From Rugamonas fusca (GTDB lineage: Bacteria > Pseudomonadota > Gammaproteobacteria > Burkholderiales > Burkholderiaceae_D), in NCBI RefSeq assembly GCF_014042365.1, contig NZ_JACEZS010000005.1, forward strand, positions 165,195 to 229,194: a stretch of 64,000 nt of DNA. Direction: 5' to 3'. This document shows, one piece after another, positions 1 to 8,192 of this stretch. The notes under the pieces are model-generated. The model worked only from the letters and a program-made list of their open reading frames with translations, was not told the origin of the DNA and ran no database searches. The position numbers and the translations under genes are program-made. Numbering within the stretch: the stretch's first letter is position 1; the number at the start of each line of letters is the position of its first letter.

Positions 1-261
1 ACGCTGGAAGAACTGGCGCGCGCCTGCGACGTGGAGCCGGACTGGGTGGTGCAGCGCGTGCGCACCGGCATCCTGCTCGACAGTGCGCCCGAGGAAAGCG
101 CAGCGTGGCGCTTCACCAGCGTGGACCTGGTGCGGGCGCGCCGGCTGCGCCAGGTCGAGTGCGACTTCGACGCCAATGACGACGTGGCCGCGCTGGTGGT
201 CGACTTGTCCGACGAGATCCGGCGCCTGCGGGCCAGGATGCGCACGGCCGGCTTGCGCTAG
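1..261 (+). CDS. cbpM: CbpM-like chaperone modulator, 5' partial
   Basis: The frame is open from base 1 to the TAG at 259-261, so the gene begins before the window; the GTG at 31 is probably internal. The 86 visible residues read as a MerR-like winged helix (LEELARACDVEPDWVVQRV, then WRFTSVDLVRARRLRQVE) followed by a short helical tail rich in Arg and Leu. This fits the CbpM family, which binds the J-domain of the co-chaperone CbpA and restrains it. If so, cbpA should lie just upstream, outside the window. A small MerR-type regulator is the alternative. Confidence 0.75.
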   Translation, partial: TLEELARACDVEPDWVVQRVRTGILLDSAPEESAAWRFTSVDLVRARRLRQVECDFDANDDVAALVVDLSDEIRRLRARMRTAGLR

Positions 262-358
262 GGCGCCGCGCGTGCGGCCTGGCGTGCCTGGTTCGCCAGG
301 TGTGCAAAGCATGCCAGCCGCATCAAGGGCATCAATCGCGTCAACCGCGTCAACCGCG

Positions 359-1306
359 TTATGCGGGCGCGGGACCGGGCCGCCAGTCGCTGTCCGTGAC
401 GGGCGCGCCGGTCGCTTGCGCCGCCAGGAATTGTTGCATCAGCCACTTGCCGGCCGGGCCCGGCTCCCGGTCGCCGCGATGGATCAGGAACAGGGGGAAC
501 TGCTGGGCGCTGCCTTCGGCCAGGTCCAGCCGCACCAGCAGGCCCGCCGCCAGGTCGTCCTGGATCATGTGTTCGGGCATATTGCCCCAGCCGATACCGC
601 TGCGCAGCAGCGCGTGCTTGGCGCCCAGGTCGCCCAGGCGCCAGTCGCGCAGCGCCATCACGCCGAAATCCTGGCCCTTGGTGAGCTGGCTGCGGTCGGT
701 GATCACCAGTTGCGTGTGTTCGCGCAATTCGGCGCTCGCGATCTTGCCCTTGAGCTGCCCCAGCGGATGCAGCGGCGAGGCCACCGGCACCATGGTCATG
801 TGGCCCAGGTGCTGGCGCTCGATGCTGTCGGGCAGGTTGGGCATCCAGCCGCTGATGCCGACGTGGCATTCGCCGTTCAGCACCAGTTCCGCGATGGCGC
901 CCAGCGCCTCCATGCGCAGGCGCAGCGCCACGGTCGGGAACGCGCGCTGGAACGCGTGCAGGATCTGCACCAGCGTGCAGGTAGGGAACACCACTTCCAC
1001 CGCCAGCGACACTTCCGCCTCCAGCCCGGACGACAGCGCCTTGGCGCGCGAGCGCATGCTGTCGACCTTGAGCGAGACGGCGCGCGCGTCGGCCAGCAGC
1101 GCCTTGCCCGCTTCCGTCAGCACGGGTTTGCGTTTGCCGCGGTCCAGCAGCACCACGTTGAGCTGTTCCTCCAGGTTGGCGATGGTGTAGCTGATCACGG
1201 ACTGGGTGCGGTGCAGGGCCCGTGCCGCATGGGCAAAACCGCCATGGTCGATCACGGCGATGAAGACGCGCAATTGTTCGAGCGAGGGCAGGCCGGGGTC
1301 GCGCAT
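359..1306 (-). CDS. LysR-family transcriptional regulator
   Basis: The 315-aa protein has the LysR layout. An N-terminal winged helix (residues about 8-67, LEQLRVFIAVIDHGGFAHAA then RTQSVISYTIANLEEQLNV) is followed by a linker helix and a periplasmic-binding-protein-like effector domain to the C terminus. The length is typical. It is not divergent from a neighbour: the GNAT gene ends 68 bp upstream on the same strand, so no target gene is suggested by position. The effector ligand cannot be read from sequence. Confidence 0.93.
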   Translation of the reverse strand: MRDPGLPSLEQLRVFIAVIDHGGFAHAARALHRTQSVISYTIANLEEQLNVVLLDRGKRKPVLTEAGKALLADARAVSLKVDSMRSRAKALSSGLEAEVSLAVEVVFPTCTLVQILHAFQRAFPTVALRLRMEALGAIAELVLNGECHVGISGWMPNLPDSIERQHLGHMTMVPVASPLHPLGQLKGKIASAELREHTQLVITDRSQLTKGQDFGVMALRDWRLGDLGAKHALLRSGIGWGNMPEHMIQDDLAAGLLVRLDLAEGSAQQFPLFLIHRGDREPGPAGKWLMQQFLAAQATGAPVTDSDWRPGPAPA

Positions 1307-1374
1307 ATTCAGGAAGTCGATGTGATCGACGGTGATTGTATGAATCCGTCGATGCTAACCGGCTTGCACGGCGC

Positions 1375-1860
1375 TTACAAGGTCTTGCTGTACACCACCG
1401 AGCCGGGGAAGTCGGCCACCTGGTCGTACAGGGCGCGCGCCGTGCTGTTCGCCTCCCGCGTGTGCCAGTAGACGCGTTTGGCCCCGCCTTGCGCCGCCCC
1501 GGCGTACACGGCTTCGATCAGGCGCCGGCCCACGCCCTGGCCACGGGCCGTGTCCAGCGTGTACAGGTCTTGCATGTAGCAGATCGGTTCGATCAGGATG
1601 GTGTTGCGGTGGAACAGGTAATGGGCCAGGCCCAGCAGCTCGCCGTCGCGCTCGGCCACCAGGGCGTGCACGGGTTCGTTGGCGTCGAAGAAGCGCGACC
1701 ACGTCGTCTCGACGATGGCGGCTGCCAGCGCCGTGGGGCCGGAGCGGCCGTAGAAGGCATTGTAGCCAGCCCACAGCACGGACCAGGCCGCGAAATCGGC
1801 CGGCCGCACGGGGCGAATGGTGAGATTGCTGCGCGGGTCTGCTGGGGGCGTGGTTTCCAT
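1375..1860 (-). CDS. GNAT-family N-acetyltransferase
   Basis: The 161-aa protein is a single GNAT domain. The acetyl-CoA pyrophosphate loop reads ARGQGVGRRLIEAV (about residues 108-121), followed by the late strand/helix YWHTREANSTARALYDQVA typical of small-molecule acetyltransferases. The substrate is unknown. It is divergently arranged with the pncA-like gene (85 bp between the two starts), so the two may share a promoter region. A link to nicotinamide metabolism is not shown. Confidence 0.9.
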   Translation of the reverse strand: METTPPADPRSNLTIRPVRPADFAAWSVLWAGYNAFYGRSGPTALAAAIVETTWSRFFDANEPVHALVAERDGELLGLAHYLFHRNTILIEPICYMQDLYTLDTARGQGVGRRLIEAVYAGAAQGGAKRVYWHTREANSTARALYDQVADFPGSVVYSKTL

Positions 1861-1945
1861 GGTGCGCCGTGGTGGTGGAGGTGGTGCCGTGTATCATACT
1901 GTAATATTGTTTATATTGAATTCTCGGCCCTCCAGGGAGCACGAC

Positions 1946-2815
1946 ATGAAACGCCAGCTGCACTTGCTCGTCATCGATCCGCAGAACGATTTTTGCGATC
2001 TGCCCCCTGGTTATCTGCCGGACAATCCCGCTACCCGCCAGCCCTGTGCGCCCGCGCTGCCCGTGCCGGGCGCCCACCAGGACATGCTGCGCCTGGCCGG
2101 TCTGATCAACCGTGGCCGCCACGGTCTGACGGCGATCACCGTGACGCTCGATTCCCATCACCGGCTCGACATTGCCCACCCCACGTTCTGGCTGACCCAT
2201 GACGGTAGCCCGGTGCCGCCGTTCACGCAGATTGCGGCGGCCGATGTGCGTGGCGGCACGTTCCTGCCGCGCCAGCCGGCCGCGCTGCCGCGTGCGCTGG
2301 CCTACCTGGACGCGCTGGAAGCGGTCGGACGCTACCAGCTGATGGCGTGGCCCGTGCACTGCGAGATCGGCAGCTGGGGCGCCAATGTGCACGACGACGT
2401 GCGCGCCGCCTACAACCGCTGGGAAGACGCCACCCAGTCCATCGTGGCCAAGGTGCACAAAGGTGCCAATCCGTGGACCGAGCATTATTCGGCCGTGCAG
2501 GCCGAAGTGCCGGACCCGGACGACCCCGCCACCCAGGTCAACGCGGCGTTGATCACCTCGCTGGCGGAGGCCGACCAGGTCTATATCGCCGGCGAAGCCG
2601 GCAGCCACTGCGTGCGCGCCACCACCGAGCACATCGTGCAGCAGTTCGGCGACGATCGGCTGGGCAAGCTGGTGCTGCTGACCGATTGCATGAGCCCGGT
2701 TGCCGGTTTCGAGCCGGCCTACCAGGAGTTCCTGGCCGCGATGCAGGCCCGCGGCGTACGGCTGGCCCAGTCCGGCGACGTGCTGCAGGAGTTGCTGCTC
2801 AACGCGGGGCGCTAG
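1946..2815 (+). CDS. pncA: Nicotinamidase-type cysteine hydrolase
   Basis: The 289-aa isochorismatase-fold hydrolase probably converts nicotinamide to nicotinate. The catalytic Asp is in LLVIDPQNDF near the N terminus, and the nucleophilic Cys is in GEAGSHCVRATTEH. A metal-site-like DSHH follows, as in PncA enzymes. The ATG at 1946 is chosen because AGGGAG stands 7 bp upstream. The protein is longer than the roughly 210 aa of E. coli PncA, with extra sequence in the middle. It lies 44 bp before pncB, which supports a salvage operon: nicotinamide to nicotinate to nicotinate mononucleotide. Another amide hydrolase of the same fold is possible. Confidence 0.85.
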   Translation: MKRQLHLLVIDPQNDFCDLPPGYLPDNPATRQPCAPALPVPGAHQDMLRLAGLINRGRHGLTAITVTLDSHHRLDIAHPTFWLTHDGSPVPPFTQIAAADVRGGTFLPRQPAALPRALAYLDALEAVGRYQLMAWPVHCEIGSWGANVHDDVRAAYNRWEDATQSIVAKVHKGANPWTEHYSAVQAEVPDPDDPATQVNAALITSLAEADQVYIAGEAGSHCVRATTEHIVQQFGDDRLGKLVLLTDCMSPVAGFEPAYQEFLAAMQARGVRLAQSGDVLQELLLNAGR

Positions 2816-2859
2816 TGGCGTAAGATGCAGGCTGATCTTCAATTTTTTGGATACACCCG

Positions 2860-4053
2860 ATGACGCCCATCGTCCGCAGCCTGCTGGAAACTGACTTGTA
2901 CAAATTCACCATGTGGCAGGCGCTGCTGCATGGTCACCCGAATTCCCACACCGAGTACGAATTCGTGTGCCGCAACACACCCGTGTTTCCGCTGGCCGAA
3001 CTGAAGGAGGAGGTGGAGCGCGAGCTGGACCACCTGTGCACGCTGTCGTTCGCGGAGGACGAGCTCGACTTCCTGCGCACGCTGCGCTACATGAAAAGCG
3101 ACTTCGTCGATTTCCTCACCGTGTTCCGCTTCCAGCGCAAGTTCATCCAGGTCAGCACGGACGGCGATACGCTGGTGATCCACGCGGCCGGCCCGCAAGT
3201 GCACGTGATGGCGTTCGAGATTTTTGTGCTCTACATCGTCAACGAGCTGTATTTCCGCCGCTTTGAACGCGACGGCGCGCTGGCCGAAGGGCGCCAGCGG
3301 CTGGCGGCCAAGATCGCCCGGCTCAAGGCATTCAGCGTGCAGCCGGCGTTGCGCCATCCGTTCGAGTTTTCCGACTTCGGCCTGCGGCGCCGCTTTTCGT
3401 CGGCCTGGCATGATGAGGTGGTGTTCAAGCTGACGACCGAAGTGCCGCAGTATTTCAAGGGCACCTCCAACGTCTACCTGGCCAAGAAGTTCGGGCTGGT
3501 GCCGATCGGCACCATGGCCCATGAATACATGCAGTCGTTCCAGGCCTTCGGCGTGCGGCTGCGCGATTTCCAGAAGGCGGCGCTGGAGGACTGGGTGCAG
3601 GAATACCGGGGCGACCTGGGCATTGCGCTGACGGACGTGGTGGGCATGGATGCCTTCCTCGACGACTTCGACCTGTATTTCGCCAAGCTGTTCGACGGGC
3701 TGCGCCACGATTCGGGCGACCCCGTCGCGTGGGGCGAGAAGGCGCTGGCCCACTACGGGGCGCTGCGCATCGACAGCAATACCAAGCGCCTGGTGTTCTC
3801 CGATGCGCTTGATCTGGACAAGGCGCTGGCGTTGTACCGCCATTTCGCCGACCGCATCATGACCGGCTTTGGCATCGGCACCCACCTGACCAATGACGTG
3901 GGACTGACGCCGCTGAACATCGTGATGAAGCTGGTGGCCTGCAATGGCCAGTCCGTGGCCAAGCTATCGGATGCGCCCGGCAAAACCTTGTGCAAGGACG
4001 AGACCTTCCTGGCCTATCTGCGCCAGGTGTTTCACCATCCCGTCCTGTCGTGA
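2860..4053 (+). CDS. pncB: Nicotinate phosphoribosyltransferase
   Basis: The 397-aa PncB joins nicotinate and PRPP to give nicotinate mononucleotide in the Preiss-Handler branch of NAD salvage. The N terminus ([16 protein letters not shown]) and the region [14 protein letters not shown], which holds the His phosphorylated during ATP-driven turnover, are characteristic. The PRPP/phosphate-site segment [11 protein letters not shown] follows near residue 340. The length is normal for the proteobacterial enzyme. It follows the nicotinamidase gene by 44 bp, probably as an operon. Confidence 0.96.
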   Translation: MTPIVRSLLETDLYKFTMWQALLHGHPNSHTEYEFVCRNTPVFPLAELKEEVERELDHLCTLSFAEDELDFLRTLRYMKSDFVDFLTVFRFQRKFIQVSTDGDTLVIHAAGPQVHVMAFEIFVLYIVNELYFRRFERDGALAEGRQRLAAKIARLKAFSVQPALRHPFEFSDFGLRRRFSSAWHDEVVFKLTTEVPQYFKGTSNVYLAKKFGLVPIGTMAHEYMQSFQAFGVRLRDFQKAALEDWVQEYRGDLGIALTDVVGMDAFLDDFDLYFAKLFDGLRHDSGDPVAWGEKALAHYGALRIDSNTKRLVFSDALDLDKALALYRHFADRIMTGFGIGTHLTNDVGLTPLNIVMKLVACNGQSVAKLSDAPGKTLCKDETFLAYLRQVFHHPVLS

Positions 4054-4056
4054 TAC

Positions 4057-4362
4057 TTACTGACCGAAGCCGTTGACGACGGTCTCAAAGTGCTCGACCT
4101 TGGGCGGCTGGGCGAAGTGGCCGCCGACCAGGCCGCGCCAGTCCACGAAGCCCTGGCTGCCACGGAAATCAACCGTGTGGTTTTCCAGCGTGGCCCAGCC
4201 CACCACCAGGTGATAGGTGTCGGGCACTTCGATGTCGCGGTCGAGCCGCATCGACAAGCAACCCGTGGCGGCCTGGAAAATAGGGATGGCCTGGGCCACG
4301 GCGGCCTGGAAGGCGGCATGGGCGTCGGGTTTGATGTACAGCTCGGCGATTTCATAGATCAT
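4057..4362 (-). CDS. Antibiotic biosynthesis monooxygenase-fold protein
   Basis: The 101-aa protein is a single ABM (dimeric ferredoxin-like) domain. It has the N-terminal strand EIAELYIKPDAHAAFQAAVA, the Gly/Cys turn ATGCLSMRLDRDIEVP, the strand TYHLVVGWATLENHTVDF and the C-terminal strand PKVEHFETV. The ATG at 4362 is chosen because AAAGGA lies about 8 bp upstream; the frame stays open far beyond it only as antisense to other genes. The substrate is unknown; quinol oxidation or heme-type chemistry is known for relatives. It is convergent with pncB, with only 3 bp between stops. Confidence 0.85.
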   Translation of the reverse strand: MIYEIAELYIKPDAHAAFQAAVAQAIPIFQAATGCLSMRLDRDIEVPDTYHLVVGWATLENHTVDFRGSQGFVDWRGLVGGHFAQPPKVEHFETVVNGFGQ

Positions 4363-4485
4363 GGTGATGCGTCCTTTCGTAAGAATGCGGCCATTTTGCC
4401 TGAAACGGCCATTGTTTGCCTTGCCGCATTGCATTAAATCAAGCAATTGCTTTATTATTTGGGGTCCACCATCAAAGGAGTCGCC

Positions 4486-5352
4486 ATGTACCGTTCCGTC
4501 TTCAAGCCCGGCCTGTTCCAGGATCAGCTCATCATCGTGACGGGAGGCGGCAGTGGCATCGGCCGCTGCACGGCGCACGAACTGGCGGCGCTGGGCGCCA
4601 CCGTGGCGCTGGTGGGGCGCGACCCGGACAAGCTGGCGCGGGTGCGCGAGGAGATCGCGGCGGCCGGCGGCGTGGCCCAGGCGTGGCCCTGCAACATCCG
4701 CGACGAGGCGGCCGTGCAGGCGCTGGTGGCGGCCATCGTTGCCGAGCATGGCCGCATCGATGGCCTGGTCAACAACGCCGGCGGCCAGTTCCCGGCCCCG
4801 CTCAAGGATATTTCGCTCAAGGGCTGGGAAGCCGTGCTGCAGACTAACCTGACGGGCGGCTTCCTGATGGCGCGCGAGTGCCTGAACCAGGCCATGCAGG
4901 CCCGTGGCGGGGCGGTGGTCAACATCGTGGCCGACATGTGGGGCGGCATGCCCAACATGGGCCATTCGGGGGCGGCGCGGGCCGGCATGGTCAACTTCAC
5001 GGAAACGGCCGCCTTCGAATGGGCCCAATACGGGGTGCGGGTGAACGCGGTGGCGCCCGGCTACGTGGCGTCGTCGGGCATGGATGCCTACCCGCCGTCG
5101 ATGAAGCAGACCATCCAGCAATTCCCGCAGACGGTGCCGCTCAAGCGCTTTGGCACCGAGGCGGAAATCTCGGCCGCCATCGTGTTCCTGCTGTCGGAGG
5201 CGGCCGCGTTCATCACGGGTACCACCTTGCGCGTCGATGGCGGCCGGCCCAATGTGCGGCCGGGCATGCCGATGCCCTCGCTGCGTCACCCCAGCGCGCC
5301 GTTCGACGGCTTCCACCTGGCGCAGACGCCCAAGGTGCTGCGCGAGGATTAA
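4486..5352 (+). CDS. SDR oxidoreductase, PECR/enoyl-CoA-reductase-like
   Basis: The 288-aa protein is a classical-length short-chain dehydrogenase with the Rossmann motif TGGGSGIG (19-26), NNAGG (96-100) and the C-terminal GTTLRVDGG. Where most SDRs have YxxxK, this one reads HSGAARAG (160-167), so the catalytic Tyr and Lys are absent. The same HSGAARAG string is what I recall from peroxisomal trans-2-enoyl-CoA reductases, so a role on enoyl-CoA or dienoyl-CoA substrates is inferred. The start at 4486 has an AAAGGAG site 5 bp upstream. Its stop overlaps that of the convergent TetR gene. Confidence 0.85.
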   Translation: MYRSVFKPGLFQDQLIIVTGGGSGIGRCTAHELAALGATVALVGRDPDKLARVREEIAAAGGVAQAWPCNIRDEAAVQALVAAIVAEHGRIDGLVNNAGGQFPAPLKDISLKGWEAVLQTNLTGGFLMARECLNQAMQARGGAVVNIVADMWGGMPNMGHSGAARAGMVNFTETAAFEWAQYGVRVNAVAPGYVASSGMDAYPPSMKQTIQQFPQTVPLKRFGTEAEISAAIVFLLSEAAAFITGTTLRVDGGRPNVRPGMPMPSLRHPSAPFDGFHLAQTPKVLRED

Positions 5353-5981
5353 GGTTCTGGCGTGCGCAGGATGAATTGCATGGCCGCGTCGGCCAGTTGG
5401 GCGATGTCGGCCCCGCCGTCGGCCTTGTACCATTGCACGGTCCAGTTCAGCGCGCCGAACATCAGCAGGCGGTCGAAGCGCGTGGGCAGGGCCCATTCGC
5501 CCGATGCGTGCAGCCGCGCGATCACCTCATCCCACACGGCTTCATAACGGTCCTTGAGCGCCACGATGCGGGCGCGCGAGGGCTCGTCCAGCGCCCGCGC
5601 CTCGTACAGCAGCACGGGAATGAAATGGTGGTCGGGCGCCAGCAGCGTGTGCAGATGCACTTCCACCAGTTGCCGCAGCATGGCGCGCGCGGGCAAGCCC
5701 TGGGCCGCGATGGCCTCGATCTGGGCCAGCGATTGCGCCACGCCCTGCTCCATGATGGCGGCCAGGATCTCCTGCTTGGTCTTGAAATGGTAGAACCAGC
5801 TGCCGGCCTGGATGCCGGTGGCGGCGGCGATGTCGCGCACGGTGGTATTGTCGTAGCCGCGTTCGCGGAACAACTGCGCCGATTTTTCGATCAGCTCGGC
5901 CCGCAGGTTGCCGCCGGCTCCCTTGAGCGGGCGGCCGCGTTTCTTGGGGCTGGCGGGATCGGAAGCGGGAACGGTGTGCAT
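5349..5981 (-). CDS. TetR-family transcriptional regulator
   Basis: The 210-aa protein has a short basic tail (KKRGRPLKG) and then a TetR helix-turn-helix at about residues 25-70 (AELIEKSAQLFRERGYDNTTVRDIAAATGIQAGSWFYHFKTK). A helical ligand-binding domain follows. The ATG at 5981 is preferred because upstream in-frame sequence is low-complexity and antisense to a terminator region. It converges on the SDR gene: the two TAA stops overlap (5349-5351 and 5350-5352). That suggests, but does not prove, functional pairing in acyl-CoA metabolism. Confidence 0.9.
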   Translation of the reverse strand: MHTVPASDPASPKKRGRPLKGAGGNLRAELIEKSAQLFRERGYDNTTVRDIAAATGIQAGSWFYHFKTKQEILAAIMEQGVAQSLAQIEAIAAQGLPARAMLRQLVEVHLHTLLAPDHHFIPVLLYEARALDEPSRARIVALKDRYEAVWDEVIARLHASGEWALPTRFDRLLMFGALNWTVQWYKADGGADIAQLADAAMQFILRTPEP

Positions 5982-6078
5982 GGCGGCGGCGGCAAAAGCT
6001 GGAATGGACAGCATTTTAATGCAGGCCATGCCGCGACCGCCATCCGGCCACCGTGGCGGGACGCGCGTGACGCGCAAA

Positions 6079-6104
6079 TAAAAGCCCGGACTGTTGTCCG
6101 GGCT
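6079..6104 (-). terminator. Rho-independent terminator of the PEP-CTERM gene
   Basis: A perfect 9-bp stem, AGCCCGGAC and GTCCGGGCT around a 4-base loop, is followed in the minus direction by TTTTATTT. It lies 50 bp past the stop of the PEP-CTERM gene. Confidence 0.8.
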
Positions 6105-6153
6105 GTGCTGACGACGGGTTGGAAGTCGCTTGGCTGGCAGCCCGCCGCGCCGG

Positions 6154-6762
6154 TCACGCTTTCCTCGGACGTGCCAGGAAGGCCAGGATGCCCAGACCCA
6201 TGAGGAACATGCCATAGCTTTCCGGTTCCGGAACGGCCGGGATGTTCATCGACAGCAGGCTGCCGACTTTATCGGTGCCGTCGCCGTTGTAGAAAGCCAG
6301 CTTCAGGTGCGGATCGCTGAAGTCCTGCGTGCCGCCGGTGAAGGTGAAGTGGAACATCATGTTGTCGGCCAGTGCGATCCGGTTGGATGTGTTGGCGGCA
6401 TAGAAGCAGGCGCGCTGAACCCCGTTGCTGCCGCCATCGCAGCCATTGGCGCTCAATTCGTTGGGCGAGAACGTCCACAGCGAGGCTGCCGTGGTATTTG
6501 GCGGGCCGGCTTCGCCCGACAGCGCGGCCGTGGTGAACGAACCGATGTCCTTCACTTGCAGCATGCCAATGTTGGTGGCGGTGGCCCAGTCACCGGTGCG
6601 GCCAGCCGCATCGATTTCCAGGGTCAACACATTGGCCGCTTCCGTGAAGGTGAAAGTCACGCCCTGATAGGTCAGGCTACCTGCGCTGGCGAGCGGTGCT
6701 GCGATCATGCCGGCCGCGAGCAGCAGGCTGCCGGCGGCTTTTTGGAAGATCATTTTTTGCAT
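6154..6762 (-). CDS. PEP-CTERM sorting-domain exported protein
   Basis: The 202-aa protein has an N-terminal signal peptide (MIFQKAAGSLLLAAGMIAAP, cleavage after ASA) and a C-terminal tripartite PEP-CTERM tail: VPEPESYGMFLMGLG, a hydrophobic stretch, then the basic end RPRKA. Such tails direct proteins to the exosortase EpsH/XrtA and then to the surface or matrix. The body is beta-rich with no recognised enzyme motif. The ATG at 6762 is chosen for the GAGGGAA site upstream. No exosortase gene is in the window. A long AT-rich region precedes it. Confidence 0.9.
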   Translation of the reverse strand: MQKMIFQKAAGSLLLAAGMIAAPLASAGSLTYQGVTFTFTEAANVLTLEIDAAGRTGDWATATNIGMLQVKDIGSFTTAALSGEAGPPNTTAASLWTFSPNELSANGCDGGSNGVQRACFYAANTSNRIALADNMMFHFTFTGGTQDFSDPHLKLAFYNGDGTDKVGSLLSMNIPAVPEPESYGMFLMGLGILAFLARPRKA

Positions 6763-7599
6763 TTTAGTTCCCTCTTTTTTTAATATGTTACTGATCAACA
6801 ACCAAGCTGAATTGCGACTTGGAAAATCGTCATCGCGAATCGAGCCCGACAATTCAATCTAGCAAAAAATAATACAAATTAAAGTACTATTTTCGCCATT
6901 TTGGTTTCTTAAGATAAACTGGCTATTGAATATCTATAACAGATAGTATGTTGGATATATCCTCCTTTCATTTTCATTGCCTGCTTTAATGCGATGGCAT
7001 TGATTCTCAGTGGTCCGCGGAGGCAAGGTCCTGACACGGTGCGCTCGAGTTGTTATTCAATCAAATGGCCAGTTTATTTGATGGTCTTATATTTTTCATT
7101 TCCCCGCGTTATTTCTGTCTAATGGTTTTATTGTTAATAATACAAACTTATACTGTAAATACTATCATGTGAGAAGAGACGGAAGAATGTTTTTTATAAT
7201 CGCAGAGGCTGTTTGCTTAAATTCCCTCAATAGCCGATGTTTCTTGATGTTGAGAGGTTTATTTCTGGGCGGATATTTGAAATTACAAACTTCAACTTAT
7301 TCATTGCTCGGTCATTTCATTCTGTTTGGATGGATATTATTCCGCATGGAAATTTTATATTCGACTATATATAGTTCTTATTGGGCAATGCATGCGATTG
7401 TGAGGGAGAAATGCGCCACCATAGCGAACTGCCCGTCCAAGTCTATACGTGGTCGGATATAGCTTTCCGGATGGCAAAAAGTACGTTTTTTGTCAGACGG
7501 AATCGGTCTATGCACCTTCATTAACTTCACCTGTCTACAGAAAGGAAGATGTGCCGCACGGCATCATGCGATGGCTTGATATAAAGCAGATATGCCAAC
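6763..7599. other. AT-rich gene-poor region
   Basis: This 837-bp stretch is visibly richer in A and T than the genes on both sides. It contains only weak open frames, such as 7169-7462 and 7449-7745, with no recognisable protein and no good codon pattern. It probably holds the promoter of the PEP-CTERM gene. An inverted pair, ATAAACTGGC near 6913 and GGCCAGTTTAT near 7066, may be chance. It could be the remnant of a transferred or decayed gene. Confidence 0.5.
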
Positions 7600-8043
7600 A
7601 TGGACTATTCGCCATCGGTCGCCGCTGGGCGCGTCAAAACCGCAACAATGACATCGACTCCATGCACCGCGATGGCCGCCCTGACGGCCGAACAGGCCGA
7701 AGTCCTGGTTCCCATCGAACACTATTTCCTCGGCCATGCCCATGACGATGCGGCCCATATGCGGCTGGCGTTCCTGCCCAGCGCCCACATCGAGTCCATG
7801 CGCGACGGCCAGTTCACGTCCTGGCCGCTGGATGTGTACTGCGAGCGGTTCAAGGGCGTGCCGGCGGCCGACGAGGCAACGCGCCGCCGCACGGTGGACT
7901 GGATCGACGTGGCTGGCCTGTCGGCCTGCGCCCGCATCACCCTGGTGCATGGCGCCGTGACCTTCACCGACTATTTCGTGTTGCTCAAAACGGCCGACGG
8001 CTGGAAGATCGCCAACAAGGCATTCCACGGCCGCCCCAGCTGA
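7600..8043 (+). CDS. Putative lumazine-binding / NTF2-like protein
   Basis: The 147-aa protein has the cone-shaped NTF2-like fold of the 'putative lumazine-binding' family. It opens with EQAEVLVPIEHYFLGHAHDDAAHMRLAF and ends with FTDYFVLLKTADGWKIANKAFH, the usual final strands. The function of such small proteins is generally not established. The start is uncertain: ATGs at 7600, 7648 and 7669 are all possible and none has a clear ribosome site, but the conserved domain begins after 7669. Confidence 0.75.
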   Translation: MDYSPSVAAGRVKTATMTSTPCTAMAALTAEQAEVLVPIEHYFLGHAHDDAAHMRLAFLPSAHIESMRDGQFTSWPLDVYCERFKGVPAADEATRRRTVDWIDVAGLSACARITLVHGAVTFTDYFVLLKTADGWKIANKAFHGRPS

Positions 8044-8192
8044 GATTGTCGTTAGTTGTGGCGGCTTGATCCGGCTGTTCAAATGGGTTGTGGCAAAGTC
8101 CGGTGCCCTTGATACACTTGTTACATGCAAGCTGCCAGTGGCCGCTTGCTGCGCTGGCTGGCGACAGCCATGAAGGCAAGGCGAGGTGGCAC

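Noticed and set aside
83..1471. 462-aa open frame on the plus strand
   Set aside because: It is antisense to the LysR gene and low in complexity.
7169..7462. 97-aa hydrophobic open frame
   Set aside because: It lies in the AT-rich gap, has no recognisable motif and no conserved-looking codon pattern; kept only as part of the gap.
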